Of a stretch of DNA of 64,000 nucleotides, positions 53,933 through 64,000 are shown one piece after another. The DNA comes from Phascolomyces articulosus. Taxonomy: Eukaryota > Mucoromycota > Mucoromycetes > Mucorales > Lichtheimiaceae. The notes beneath the pieces were generated by a model that was not told the DNA's origin, did not search any database, and saw only the letters and a list, made by a program, of their open reading frames with translations. The position numbers and the translations under genes are program-made. The DNA lies in assembly GCA_025677815.1 (NCBI GenBank), contig JAIXMP010000008.1, forward strand, positions 434,001 to 498,000, read 5' to 3'. Positions within the stretch are counted from its first letter, which is position 1. Each line of letters opens with the position of its first letter.

Positions 53933-54571
53933 ACCTTAATTTTATAATAATAATCAGAAAAAAGTGTGTTCCCTCTTTTTATTACTGTCTTACAAAAATT
54001 TAATGATTTCCCATTACCCAACCTTCATCAATATCTTTATTATCTGCAACCATATATACAAATATTATATATAATATATATACATACACACACACACACA
54101 CACAAATGATGTCGTCTATTTTAAATTGATAGAAATTTTCTTTTTTCTTTTTTTATTCGATTGAATGGTTTATGATTTAACATATTCATTTCTTGATTTA
54201 ATTTATTTACTGCAGCACTACCTTTTACACTTCAAGCACAATAGTCTACACTTTTCATTTGTAAAATGCCTCTTGGACGAGAGTTCTATATTTCCTTCAT
54301 ATGTTGCTAAGACATGTTGTGTTATATCTTACTACTATAATCGATTCTAGTGATGATAATTCTTGAAACTTTTTTCGGCAGTCAGTTGTTGTATAAGAAA
54401 AATGGATAATATATGTATAACCATATAATTGTGAAATGAATTTTTTAAACTGTTCAAGACCACATTTATAATAAATGTTGATGATTATCTGTAACACGGA
54501 AAAGTGGAAAAGGCTGTAATTACTGAATCTTTTACGGCTCAATTCCTTATTTTTTTTTTGATAAAAATATC
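53933..54571. other. Intergenic spacer with CA repeat
   Basis: This is the 3' flank of the ArfGAP gene. A CA dinucleotide tract lies at about 54083-54105. No gene was seen. Confidence 0.5.
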
Positions 54572-56679
54572 ATGACGGACACAAAGCGTAAATCATCTCC
54601 GGAACATGATTTTAACATCTCAAAAACGGAGTGCTGTAATCACACCAGGATGGGATCACGATGAATCAGTAAGAAATATAAAAGATGCACTTGACAATGG
54701 AAAGAATGGTGTTGTCATCAACGAAATTGAATCAATTATTAAAGATCTACAGAACAAGAAAGTATATATGCTTCGGCTACAAGCAACAGCATATGCACGA
54801 GAAGGACGATTTGAAGAAGAACTCCAGGATGCAACGGCTATTATGACACATGCACCACACGATACGATCGGATATTTGATTGCTGGACGTCGGTACACAT
54901 ATCAAGGATATCAACAACGCGCGATCAACGTGTTGAGCAAAGGACTGGATCAAGCGCCAGAAACACATCCACAATATAATACATTAGTTCAGGAAATAGA
55001 TCAAGCGCAAAAGCGATTGGATCGTCGGGTTGACTTTTTAACTGGACTTCCGTATGACATTTCTCGTCATCTTATAGAATATATTCCGGCAGAAACAACT
55101 CCACACTGTTCACGAGTATCTTCACTCTGGCGTAGCTTAATTTTGAATCATCCAAAGCTTTGGCGTCATATACGTGTTATTAAAAGCAATCATGAGGAAG
55201 ACCGTCTCCTACCTTATAAGCTTCTACCTTCTATTACCCATCGTCTTGAAGCGTTTACAGGATCATCAGATAATGATAATCCTGCAATGCAATGTCTTAA
55301 GCTTTTTAAAACAACTCGTTTTCCAGTGCTTCACACTCTACAATTAAGCTCTAACGGTGGGCACTTTTTTTTTTTATGAAAAAGAATACTGTGACAAAAA
55401 AACGTTGGGGTGGAAACTTAAACTGGATTGAGTAAATAACCTTCTAATTAGGGGTATCACAAGAGGTTCATAATCTACTCTCTACCGCTTTGATAAGTCT
55501 TTCGGGTACATTGAAAACATTGGATATATCCGGTACACCAGACGGCAACGGTATGCCGAACATGTCTCATCTCTTAATGCTCTGCCGTAACCTTACCTCA
55601 CTTCGGTTCACGACAAGTAGCATGGAATGTGGATTTGCACCATTTACCATACCTTTCATTACCAAATTGACAAAAATCATCTAGCGACGGATGAAGAGAA
55701 ACTATATGGGGTAGATTTACAAAAATTGCCACAATCATCACCAAACCTTCGTTGGGTGTCTATCCAAAATTGTGAAGACAATGACATTTATGATCTTGTA
55801 TAAAGATACTGTTTCAATATTGAAGTACTCATAAGTGGCCACAAATATGTAACAGTTCATGAATCGGACAGGTGGTTCACAGATACTACTACCGGCAAAG
55901 GACTCCAAATGATCTCTGCCGGCACACCTGCAATTGGACCTGGATTAATGGAATTTTTAGAAAAGCATCATGCAAAATCACGTACTTTATCGCTTAACCA
56001 ATCTTATCCTGAAAGGAGGGTATTACTAAACAATGAACAGTGGCGTCGCCTCTCCATGCTTGATTTTGGAAACATGGCCCATTTTCATCTATTCGGAGGT
56101 TCCGATAATACGACGCACCAGCATTTAGAGGAAATACTCCGAGGCATCATACCAATCCTGGAATCACTTACCCTCCATAGTATTAATGACAAACTCTCAA
56201 GTGACATATTCAAGTCTCTTGAAAATATGCCCAAAATCTCTGAACTCAAGATAACCGGTTGCAGATTCGATACCCTTGACGCGAACCAACTTCTTTTGGC
56301 ATTTGCACAAAATACAGCCAAATCATCAACCTTAGTTGCCTTGAACCTTCAGAACAGTGTATTGGAGATTACTACACTGGAAATTTGTAGCCAAATTCAA
56401 AGTCTAAAGGATTTGACTCTGGGTCATTTCCAGGAGATTAAAGTGGGCCTGGGGGGGGGGGTTGTGAAAAATGTATCTCAAATGCCACACCTTAAAAAGT
56501 TCTCTCTGCGTGGTACCCATTTAAAACCAACCGAGCTGCAAGTGAAAGGCACAAATGGGTTACTTGGAGAGGTTGATCTTTGTGATGTTGGAGGGATTAC
56601 GGAGGAAGATGTAGAATCTACATTTGCTTCATATGTCAACGTTTATTTTGACCCTCCTTCTAACAATGAAAATCTATGA
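54572..56679 (+). pseudogene. TPR/F-box/LRR gene copy 1, disrupted
   Basis: The main frame from 54606 encodes KRSAVITPGWDHDES..., TPR-like helices, an F-box (VDFLTGLPYDISRHLIEYIP...CSRVSSLWRSLI) and LRR-like sequence. An intron at 55357-55451 is shared with copy 2 at the same place. Alignment by eye with copy 2 shows the frame is lost at about 55679 (one base missing after LTKI) and then resumes as EEKLYGVDLQKL and SSPNLRWVSIQ. A TAA at 55801-55803 stands where copy 2 has CAG. The frame then stays open to 56679 (ENL). A second ATG at 54572 (MTDTKRKSSPEHD) is out of phase by one base with the main frame, suggesting another indel near 54620. A run of ten or more G at about 56449-56460 is in the coding part. 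It would be an SCF substrate receptor if intact. Confidence 0.7.
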
Positions 56680-58085
56680 AACTTTATTAGCAGTATAGAA
56701 AAAAATCAACTTGAGGGTATTAGTTAATAAATAACAATTAATCCCTCTTTTATTCGCAATGATGTTATGAAGTTTATCATCAGAATTCACTATTTAGACG
56801 ACACTTGGTGAAGGTGTGCCAAAAATTTAAAGCTCACTGTTTTGCAAAAACTAATGGACGCTTTGCTTCGATTCTTCAATATACTTGAAGAAGATGAGTA
56901 TTCATATATCATTGTTATATTTTGGCACTAAATATAATAATCAACATGTCTTTTCAAGATGTTTATTAAAGGAACAATATAATATGGTTTATACTCTTGA
57001 AGAATCCTTTCAAAATACAAATCAATATAAATCGTTGTAGTGGAATTGTTTCATTTAAAATACAACCTGGAAACGTGTGTAGGTATTTTCTTCATTAATA
57101 AAGCTCCAGTTGTTGATATGAATGGTGTCAGTAGTACATAAAAAAAGTATATACATGATAAATCATTGTTTTTTTTCATTATTGTTGTTCAATTTATAAA
57201 TACAGTGTCGCACTTTTTGAATTAAACACTTCGACATGGTAACGTACTTGTGGAACCCATGTTATTGTTATTGCCATGGTCTGTGCGTCCGGAAGTGTTC
57301 CGAAAAAAACAAGGTAATCGGTTGACATAAAAACAATAAAAAATAGATCTCTTCAAACTTAAAATAATTAATATTATGTACACGTTAAATTCTCTAAAAT
57401 GAAGAAACAGAATGAACTACTTTCTTTTTGAGTATAAAACAAAACAATAATAGAACATCAACATTACGATATTAGTTAATATAAAGTTATATTTTTTATT
57501 TCTTTTTTCTAAACTATATTTATCTAATTAATTGAGAACCAACAGAGTTGATTATAAAAAAAATTGCTAAACAATTATACAATAAAGTACATAAGTGAAC
57601 GTATAATCATTTTATAAAGGAATGTTTCGCATTAGTAATTCTTCATTTACGAAATTCACTTAGTCTAGTCACTAGGAAAATCCTTGTCTTCCTTTCACAC
57701 GGGCGAACTTTAGCAAGAGAAAAACGACTCTTTATATTTTAAGGATATGCGTGTCATTTTTGTATAGTATGCTTGTATTCGTTATATGACTAGTAGCAGT
57801 ATAAGTAAATGAAGAGAATGTCAAAAAAGAATAGTGTCGTTGTTATGAAAATTTATGTAAGTTTACAAAGGGTTGTTGTCTAACTGCTCACTCCAAATCC
57901 AAGCTTATTTTGGTTTTATCTAGGTATACTTTTTTCTCCGTCACTTAGTACGGATTTATTATGATGGATCTCTTTATGTTTTTTTTACGTGTACGTAAAG
58001 TAAAAGCTTCTTACAGGATGTATTCATTTTATTATTATCTATTAGTATAATTCTATAAAAAAGACAGGACGTTGAATAAACTATA
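56680..58085. other. Spacer between the two F-box copies
   Basis: AT-rich; no coding sequence and no repeat of copy 1's TPR part was found. The duplicated homology with copy 1 starts abruptly at about 58086. Confidence 0.5.
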
Positions 58086-59770
58086 TCACAGTATGATACA
58101 TTGCTCCAGGAAAAAGAACAAGCACAAGAACGATTGGATCGTCGAGTTGACTTTATAGCTCGACTTATGATATTTCTCTCCGATTAATAGAACAATACAT
58201 ACAGGGAGGAACAGTGATACAGTGCACACGAGTATCTTCATCTTGGCGTACTCTAGTTTTGAATCATCCAATACTTTGGAGTCATATACATATCAATGAT
58301 TATTGCCTTAAGCTTCTATCTTCGATTACCCATCATATTGAAGCATTTACAGGATCTACATGGAATCAGAGCCTTATGATACGGTGTTTCGAACTTTTTC
58401 AAACAAATAGCTTTCCAAAACTTCGCACTTTAGATATAAGATATTACCGTGAGTCGATTTTTATATAAAACAGAATATATCATGTATATAATAAAAATAA
58501 AATTGGACTAAAAACTAATCCTGGATTGAGTATAACCTTTTAATTAGCAGAATCACAAGAGCATTATAACTTACTGTGCTCCGCTTTGACAAATCTTTCG
58601 GGTCCATTGAAATCATTGAAGATATCCACTGGTACGCTCGATATGATTACACCAAACGTGTCTCTTCTCTTAACTCTCTGTCGTAACCTTACTTCACTTC
58701 GGCTCGAATCAAATGGTGGGAATTGTGTTTTTGCACCGTATACCGTACCTTTCACTACGAATTTGACAAAAATCGAACTTGTTACCCTCGCAGAGAAAAT
58801 ATGTGGCACGGAATTGCAAAAACTCTTCCAATCATCACCAAACCTTCGTTGGGTGTCTATTCAAAGATGTGCTAACAGTGACTTTTATGATCTTGTACAG
58901 AAATATTGTCCCAATGTTGAAGTACTCATAGGTGGTCATATACGTAAAACAACTTTTGAATCAGACAAATGGTTAACGGATATTACCCCTAACAATGAAC
59001 TCCAAGTGGTTTCTGTCGGCACACATGCGATTGGAACTGGATTAATATCGTTCTTAGAAAAAAATCGTATACGATTACGCGCTTTATCGCTTAACCAAAA
59101 AGATGCCACCATTACATCACTAAGCAATGCAGACATGCGTCATCTCTCCATGATTGATTTCAGCAACTTGGCCCATTTTCATCTCTTCGGAGTTCCCATT
59201 GGTACAGCACATCCACATCTGAAGAGGTCACTCCGAGGTATGCCAAACTTGGAATCGCTTATACTGAGTGGCATCTCTGACAAGCTTTCGAGCGAACTAT
59301 TCAAAACTCTTCAAGAGATGCATAAATTATCTGAACTCGAGATACTCGGTTGCACATTTGACACCCCTAACTTGCACCAACTTATTTTGGCATTTGCACA
59401 GAACACCACAAAATTATCATCAGGTCACCTTAGCACTCGAGGAATGCGACACCTTGGATAGTAACACATTATAAATATGTGGTCAAATCTAAAGCTTAAA
59501 TAATTCGAGTCTGTGTTGTTATAAGCAAAGTAAAACAAACCTAGAAAAGTTTGTGAAAAATATATCACGGTTGCCACAATTCGAAAAAACTTTATCTAAA
59601 TATGATGAATTAGACGCCTGCTGAATTACACCTTATAGCCGCAAACACATCTCTCAGAAAGAAGGTTCACCTTAGTAGTATGGAACGAGTGAGCACACAG
59701 GAAGATGTGGATGCTGCATTTTCCTCCCATGTCAAGATAGATTTTAGTCCATCTTTCTGCTATAGCGAGG
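58086..59770 (+). pseudogene. F-box/LRR gene copy 2, 5'-truncated and decayed
   Basis: Homology to copy 1 begins in mid-gene at QYDTLLQEKEQAQERLDRR (copy 1: QYNTLVQEIDQAQKRLDRR), so the TPR half is missing. About four bases are lost at 58170 relative to copy 1 (ARL then YDISLRLIEQYI out of frame). The F-box part (CTRVSSSWRTLVLNHPILW) is followed by an intron (about 58451-58550) at the same position as in copy 1. A 291-codon frame at 58586-59461 keeps LRR-like sequence, including SSPNLRWVSIQRCANSD and AHFHLFGVPIG. After FAQNTTKL the sequence breaks up, with recognisable pieces of the copy 1 C-terminus up to about 59770 (EDVDAAFSSHVKIDF). It cannot make a full F-box protein, but helps show where copy 1 is broken. 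Confidence 0.72.
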
Positions 59771-62700
59771 ATGGTCACTACTTACTAGGTCGTTATTAGA
59801 TATAATCATCACTATTTTTCTTCTTCAATGTTAATAATCTTTCTTTGATACCTGGATTACTTTTTTTTTTGGATAACATCTCCCTGTTTGAGAATTGCCT
59901 GATAATAAATATAGTAAGGAACATAGCCTGAGTTGTATATTATTGTTGACATAACTATAAGACACCCTTCTAAGAATAGTATGCTGAGAAGATAGGAGTT
60001 TGGTAATAATAATAAACCAGACCAATATATAATATACAAAGAATTATTTTGTAATCTTTTTTAATACACCCCAATGACTAGCAAAGACGTGGTTGTAAAA
60101 CCATTAGGATATTAGTTTTTCTCACAACCATCCTTACTTCACGTTGGCAATGTACATAATAAAAAAATACAGAATAAAATAAAAGGATTCCTTTTCTTTC
60201 CAACTTTTATTTATATAAACATTAACTATTTATTCACACTATCCATACAACGTCGAGAGGATATAAATAAGTAAAAACTAAAAAGAAAAAGGTGAAAGTC
60301 ATTACATCTGAAAAAATGAACAAAGGTAGTATTTTCCATGGAATATAATTATATAAAATCATTCCACAATTGTTGAATCTCTCACACAAGAATTACTTCT
60401 ATCAGTTTTTTCAACATTCAACATCCGTTATCATCCAATCAAACACCAATCATCTTTTCAAAAAAAAAAAAAATAGCCATCCAAGAAATCCTTGTATCTT
60501 TTATTCAATGGAAATAAATTTCACTCATGAATGCCATTCGATTATTCAGCCATATATTAAATCTTTTCTCCTTTTTCTTCGTTATTAGTAATAAAAAGAA
60601 TAATATACTCATTCACACACCAAACTTGCAGCAGTAAAAAAAAATATTCGTCTCATATGTAAAAGAATGACTAAAAAGAATGAATAGGTTTCATTCATTT
60701 ACTAACATGCATTCTTACCAAAGAAAAAAGAAAAAAGAGAACGACAAATGGCATAAAAAAAAATAAAAAAAATAAAAACTATTATTATAAAGATGTATAA
60801 GAAGAAAAGAGGTCCGTGAGAAGAAGAGCTGTCAAAATCGTTTTTAATTACCAACTCAATTGGGATTTACCTAAAAACCAATTCCATCTAATCCATTGGC
60901 TTGACCGCGCTTTTTTGGTTTATTTTTTTTCCCCACCTTTTTTTTTTTAGTAACATTTTCAAAAAAAAAATTATTTCATTAGTCATCGCTATAGGTCCAT
61001 TTATAAGCTGTCAAGTCAGTCAAATTATTATTATTATTCTTAATATACGATGAATAATCTCTAACACTAAATGACCATTGAATTCACATATACATAAATA
61101 TAATAGAGATAATCATGCTATTGACCAAAAACAAAACAAAAAAACCTTCTATTCTCTTCCTCCTTCTACTCCTCCTTCCCCCCCCCAACAAAATTGAAAA
61201 AAAAAATATATGACACGGTGATCAAAAGAAGAAAAGAAAATTGACTATATCAGATTTGCATGATGGATCATCATCATTCCCCGCAAAAAAGAAAAAAAAA
61301 GTAGTACGGTATTTGTAATATACTCTTACATTAGGAACCGAAAACATGAGGATGGTATCCTTCCGGCCATTGAAATGAAGTGGTGCTACCATCAACTCCA
61401 CCCCCATTATTGTACTACTTGACACATTTTCTCTTCTTTGACACGGTGGCAGTGATAAAAAAAACATGTGTGCGGGTGCTCATTTGATGTATGGAGGAGG
61501 AGATAATAATGAAAGGGCTGATTTTATGTTACTATTATTTTAAAATTAGTATTATTTTATATAGATATATAAATATAAAAGAAGAGAGGAGAGAGAGAGT
61601 GTGTGTGTTGTGTAATAACCATATAATGACAACAAGGGTAAAAGAATACCTTTTAAAAAATTGAATCTGAAAAATAGAAAAAATATTGATTCATGTTGTA
61701 CATAACAACAAAAAAAAAAATATTGGGATGCATTTAGATGATTTCACTCTACACACATACGCCATTCCATCCATTCATCGTGTAAGAAATTATACACTTC
61801 TAAATACAACCATGATCAACAATTCCATCCTCCTCCTCCTCCCCCCCCCCCACCCACCCTTATCCAACACATGCTTATTAGATCTTCCGTTTTTTCTAAT
61901 TGGGTTATTCCTATTTTTATAAAAAAAAAGTTTTTCTGATTTTTTTTCTTTCATTTCACCGAATAACTGGATAAGGATACATTGGTATAAAAAAAAAAAG
62001 AGAGTCTCTAATGTTGATAACGCAAATTATTGAGTAAGCACAGGTATAATTATTATTACTATTAATTAAAAATTGAAATCTTATCATCTTGTTTTTAATG
62101 AATTATCTTATTCTTTGGAAAAATAAATAAATATAAAAGTAGCATGCTCATGACTAAAAATTACTAAATATTAAACAAAATGGTTAAAAAAAAAGATTGA
62201 CTAAACCTTAATATAATTTTCGTAGATCAAAATTAGGAATAATATTTATAATGGTCAGTAATAATATGTTCCAAATGCTTGAAAATTCACATAATTTCCG
62301 AACTTTATTCCAGCATTCATACCAGGTTGTATAATGGCATAAAGTAAAATGTGATGAAGAGACTTTTCTTTTTTTATTATTTTCATGATGAATATATGTA
62401 TTAAAAATAAAAAGTATCATAAACCGCGGTCAATATGCCATGTATATTATTATGTATCATCATGACGTTATTTTATAAAACTAATTCTCTCTCTCTCCCC
62501 CCACACTTATCTCCTAAATAATAATAAAAAATTCCCCACACTACGTACTACGATGATATGTTATCAACTTGACTTCCCATCCATGCGACTATAGTCTACT
62601 TCATGAGCCCCTCTCTCTCACACACACACGCATACACAAACATCATGATACACCAATCAATCTTCAGTTTCACACATGAGTGATCCTCTCTTTTTATAAA

Positions 62701-63118
62701 AGGAGACTTTCTTGTCCAAAATGCCAAATATTCTATCATGGGAATATTCTCACAAGTTTTTGTTTTAGGAAAAAAAAAGAGTGCGATTTGAATTATCTTT
62801 TTTTTTAAAAAAACAAGCCAATATATTATCCAATTGCCCAACCAACTAAAATGTTATATAAATACATAAAGATTCTCATGTGATCTATAACAAACCAAAA
62901 AAAGAATCATTTGGAGTTGTGGGGTTGTAATGGCGGCGGCGGGGGGTAGGAGGAGGAAGAAAGGGAAATTTTCAAACGGGAAAGAAACTAGTTTTTTTTT
63001 TTGTTAAACGTCATTTTACAACCTTAACAAACAATGAAAAAATGGGGGCGTGGGAGAGTGTCAAAACAAGAAAAAAATTCTCCAAGCGGGGAAAAAAAAA
63101 AGTATATTATGGATTTTT
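59771..63118. other. Gene-poor region with simple repeats
   Basis: About 3.3 kb without a supported gene. It holds homopolymer A, T and C runs (for example about 61838-61851 in C) and short GT- and GA-rich tracts. The right end is the 3' flank of the cystathionine gamma-lyase gene, with G-rich patches at 62930-62960 and 63040-63060. Confidence 0.5.
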
Positions 63119-63856
63119 TCAATAAGCGTTTTCCAGTGCATGTTTGAAATCAGCTAATAAATCTTCAATAGATTCTATCCCCACAGAAACCCGGATCAAT
63201 GTCTCGGTAATCCCGAGTGTATCTCTTAATGATTGTGACAAACGAGCATGACTTGTATAAGCAGGAGAAGATACCAAGGATTCTACACCACCTAAAGAGG
63301 TAGCGACTTTGACCAACGATAAATGTTGAAACAAAGCATTGACATTATTCAAATTGCCCTTGATAGTAAATGAAAGCATTCCACCAAACCCTTTTTGTTG
63401 TTTTGCGGCTAGGGTATGTTGTGGATGGGAGTTTAAACCAGGATAATGGACTTGCGTGACTTGAGGATGTTGAAGTAAATAATCCGCTAATCGAAACGCA
63501 TTTTGTTCATGGCGTTGCATACGGACTTCTAACGTCATTAATCCACGACGGGCTAAATAACATTCAAAGGGAGATGGGACTCCCCCCATAAAGTTTTGAA
63601 TGTATTGTAATTCTTGATGTAAATCAATTCGGTTGGTCGCAGCAACACCCATCAAAACATCTGTATGACCATTAATGAATTTAGTGACGGAATGCATCAC
63701 TATATCCGCACCTAATTGTAACGGGTTTTGGAAATAAGGAGTCATAAATGTATTATCCACAACTAAAAAGGCATCCTGTTCGTGGGTATATTTGGCTATC
63801 GCTTGGATATCATCAATACGTAATGTTGGATTACTAGGTGTTTCTATCCATACCAA
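63119..63856 (-). CDS. Cystathionine gamma-lyase, C-terminal part (gene continues beyond the window)
   Basis: The last exon encodes about 245 residues from LVWIETPSNPTLRIDDI to ADFKHALENAY. It belongs to the Cys/Met-metabolism PLP enzyme family. Visible signatures are VVDNTFMTPYFQNPLQLGAD, the PLP lysine in MHSVTKFINGHTDVLMG, GGVPSPFECYLARRGLMTL, VHYPGLNSHPQH, SLGGVESLVSSPA and IRVSVGIESIEDLLADF. The alignment with animal CTH and yeast Cys3 is close over the whole segment, so gamma-lyase (cystathionine to cysteine, 2-oxobutyrate and ammonia) is the best call. Gamma-synthases share many of these motifs. The 3' splice site is placed at AG 63858-63857, giving phase 0. The open frame extends to 63925 with less family-like sequence. 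The N-terminal half lies past 64000. Confidence 0.85.
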   Translation of the reverse strand: MVWIETPSNPTLRIDDIQAIAKYTHEQDAFLVVDNTFMTPYFQNPLQLGADIVMHSVTKFINGHTDVLMGVAATNRIDLHQELQYIQNFMGGVPSPFECYLARRGLMTLEVRMQRHEQNAFRLADYLLQHPQVTQVHYPGLNSHPQHTLAAKQQKGFGGMLSFTIKGNLNNVNALFQHLSLVKVATSLGGVESLVSSPAYTSHARLSQSLRDTLGITETLIRVSVGIESIEDLLADFKHALENAY

Positions 63857-64000
63857 CTTGAACATTTTATATAGGGATACAGGGTGAGAAAATATTGTAT
63901 ATATATATGTCCCTACTACCATCACCTTCCTTCACCTTCCTTCACCCCCCCAAAATCACCAAACCAAACCCACTACTAATTGTGGTAATGATAAATAAAT
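63857..64000. other. Presumed intron of the cystathionine gamma-lyase gene
   Basis: No family-like coding sequence is seen from 63857 to the window end. This is probably an intron whose donor lies outside the window; C-rich CCTTCACC repeats occur at 63922-63950. Confidence 0.4.

Overview
The window is nuclear DNA of a fungus. It is very AT-rich outside genes, and coding genes are split by short GT...AG introns (mostly 50-230 bases). Polypyrimidine, A-tract and trinucleotide repeats are common. Gene content (START-domain, DPP III, Gtr1, Isa2, ADP/ATP carrier, ArfGAP, four-LIM paxillin-like, TPR/F-box/LRR and HET-like genes) and gene style suggest an early-diverging filamentous lineage, most likely Mucoromycota/Mucorales. 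The species was not identified. All spliced models were built by hand; for each intact multi-exon model the exon lengths add up to a multiple of three.

Layout. 1-42 kb is a housekeeping region: a four-LIM paxillin-like gene (minus) diverges from a GDP-mannose pyrophosphorylase A-type gene (plus). A nearly 2000-residue triple-START membrane protein (plus) converges with dipeptidyl peptidase III (minus). After a 4 kb gene-poor stretch come the Rag-type GTPase Gtr1 (plus), a large intronless acidic WD-like protein (plus) and a Golgi nucleotide-sugar transporter (minus). After another 3.7 kb gene-poor stretch come the mitochondrial ADP/ATP carrier (minus), Isa2 (minus), a mitochondrial DUF1640/MCUR1-type coiled-coil protein (plus) and an Asn/Gln-rich unknown protein (plus).

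43-60 kb is different: a broken HET-like gene, an intact F-box gene, a foldback/MITE-like repeat, two unassigned coding relics, and two related TPR/F-box/LRR copies that are both disrupted, the second also truncated at its 5' end. A single intact housekeeping gene (ArfGAP, 52.5-53.9 kb) lies inside this decayed region. The right edge carries the C-terminal part of a cystathionine gamma-lyase gene (minus) that runs off the window.

The genes do not form a pathway cluster. Three are mitochondrial (carrier, Isa2, DUF1640 protein) and adjacent. Several others serve membranes and secretion (GMPPA-like, nucleotide-sugar transporter, ArfGAP, START protein).

Most notable observations: (1) a START plus beta-rich unit repeated three times in one membrane-anchored protein; (2) a DPP III whose zinc motif is HELGH, one residue shorter than the family's HELLGH; (3) the pseudogene-rich F-box/HET region, with several in-frame TAA stops that fit C-to-T change; (4) a 169-bp inverted-repeat element; (5) a compact promoter for the ADP/ATP carrier with a CCAAT box, a 9-base-arm dyad and a CGG-N3-CCG site.
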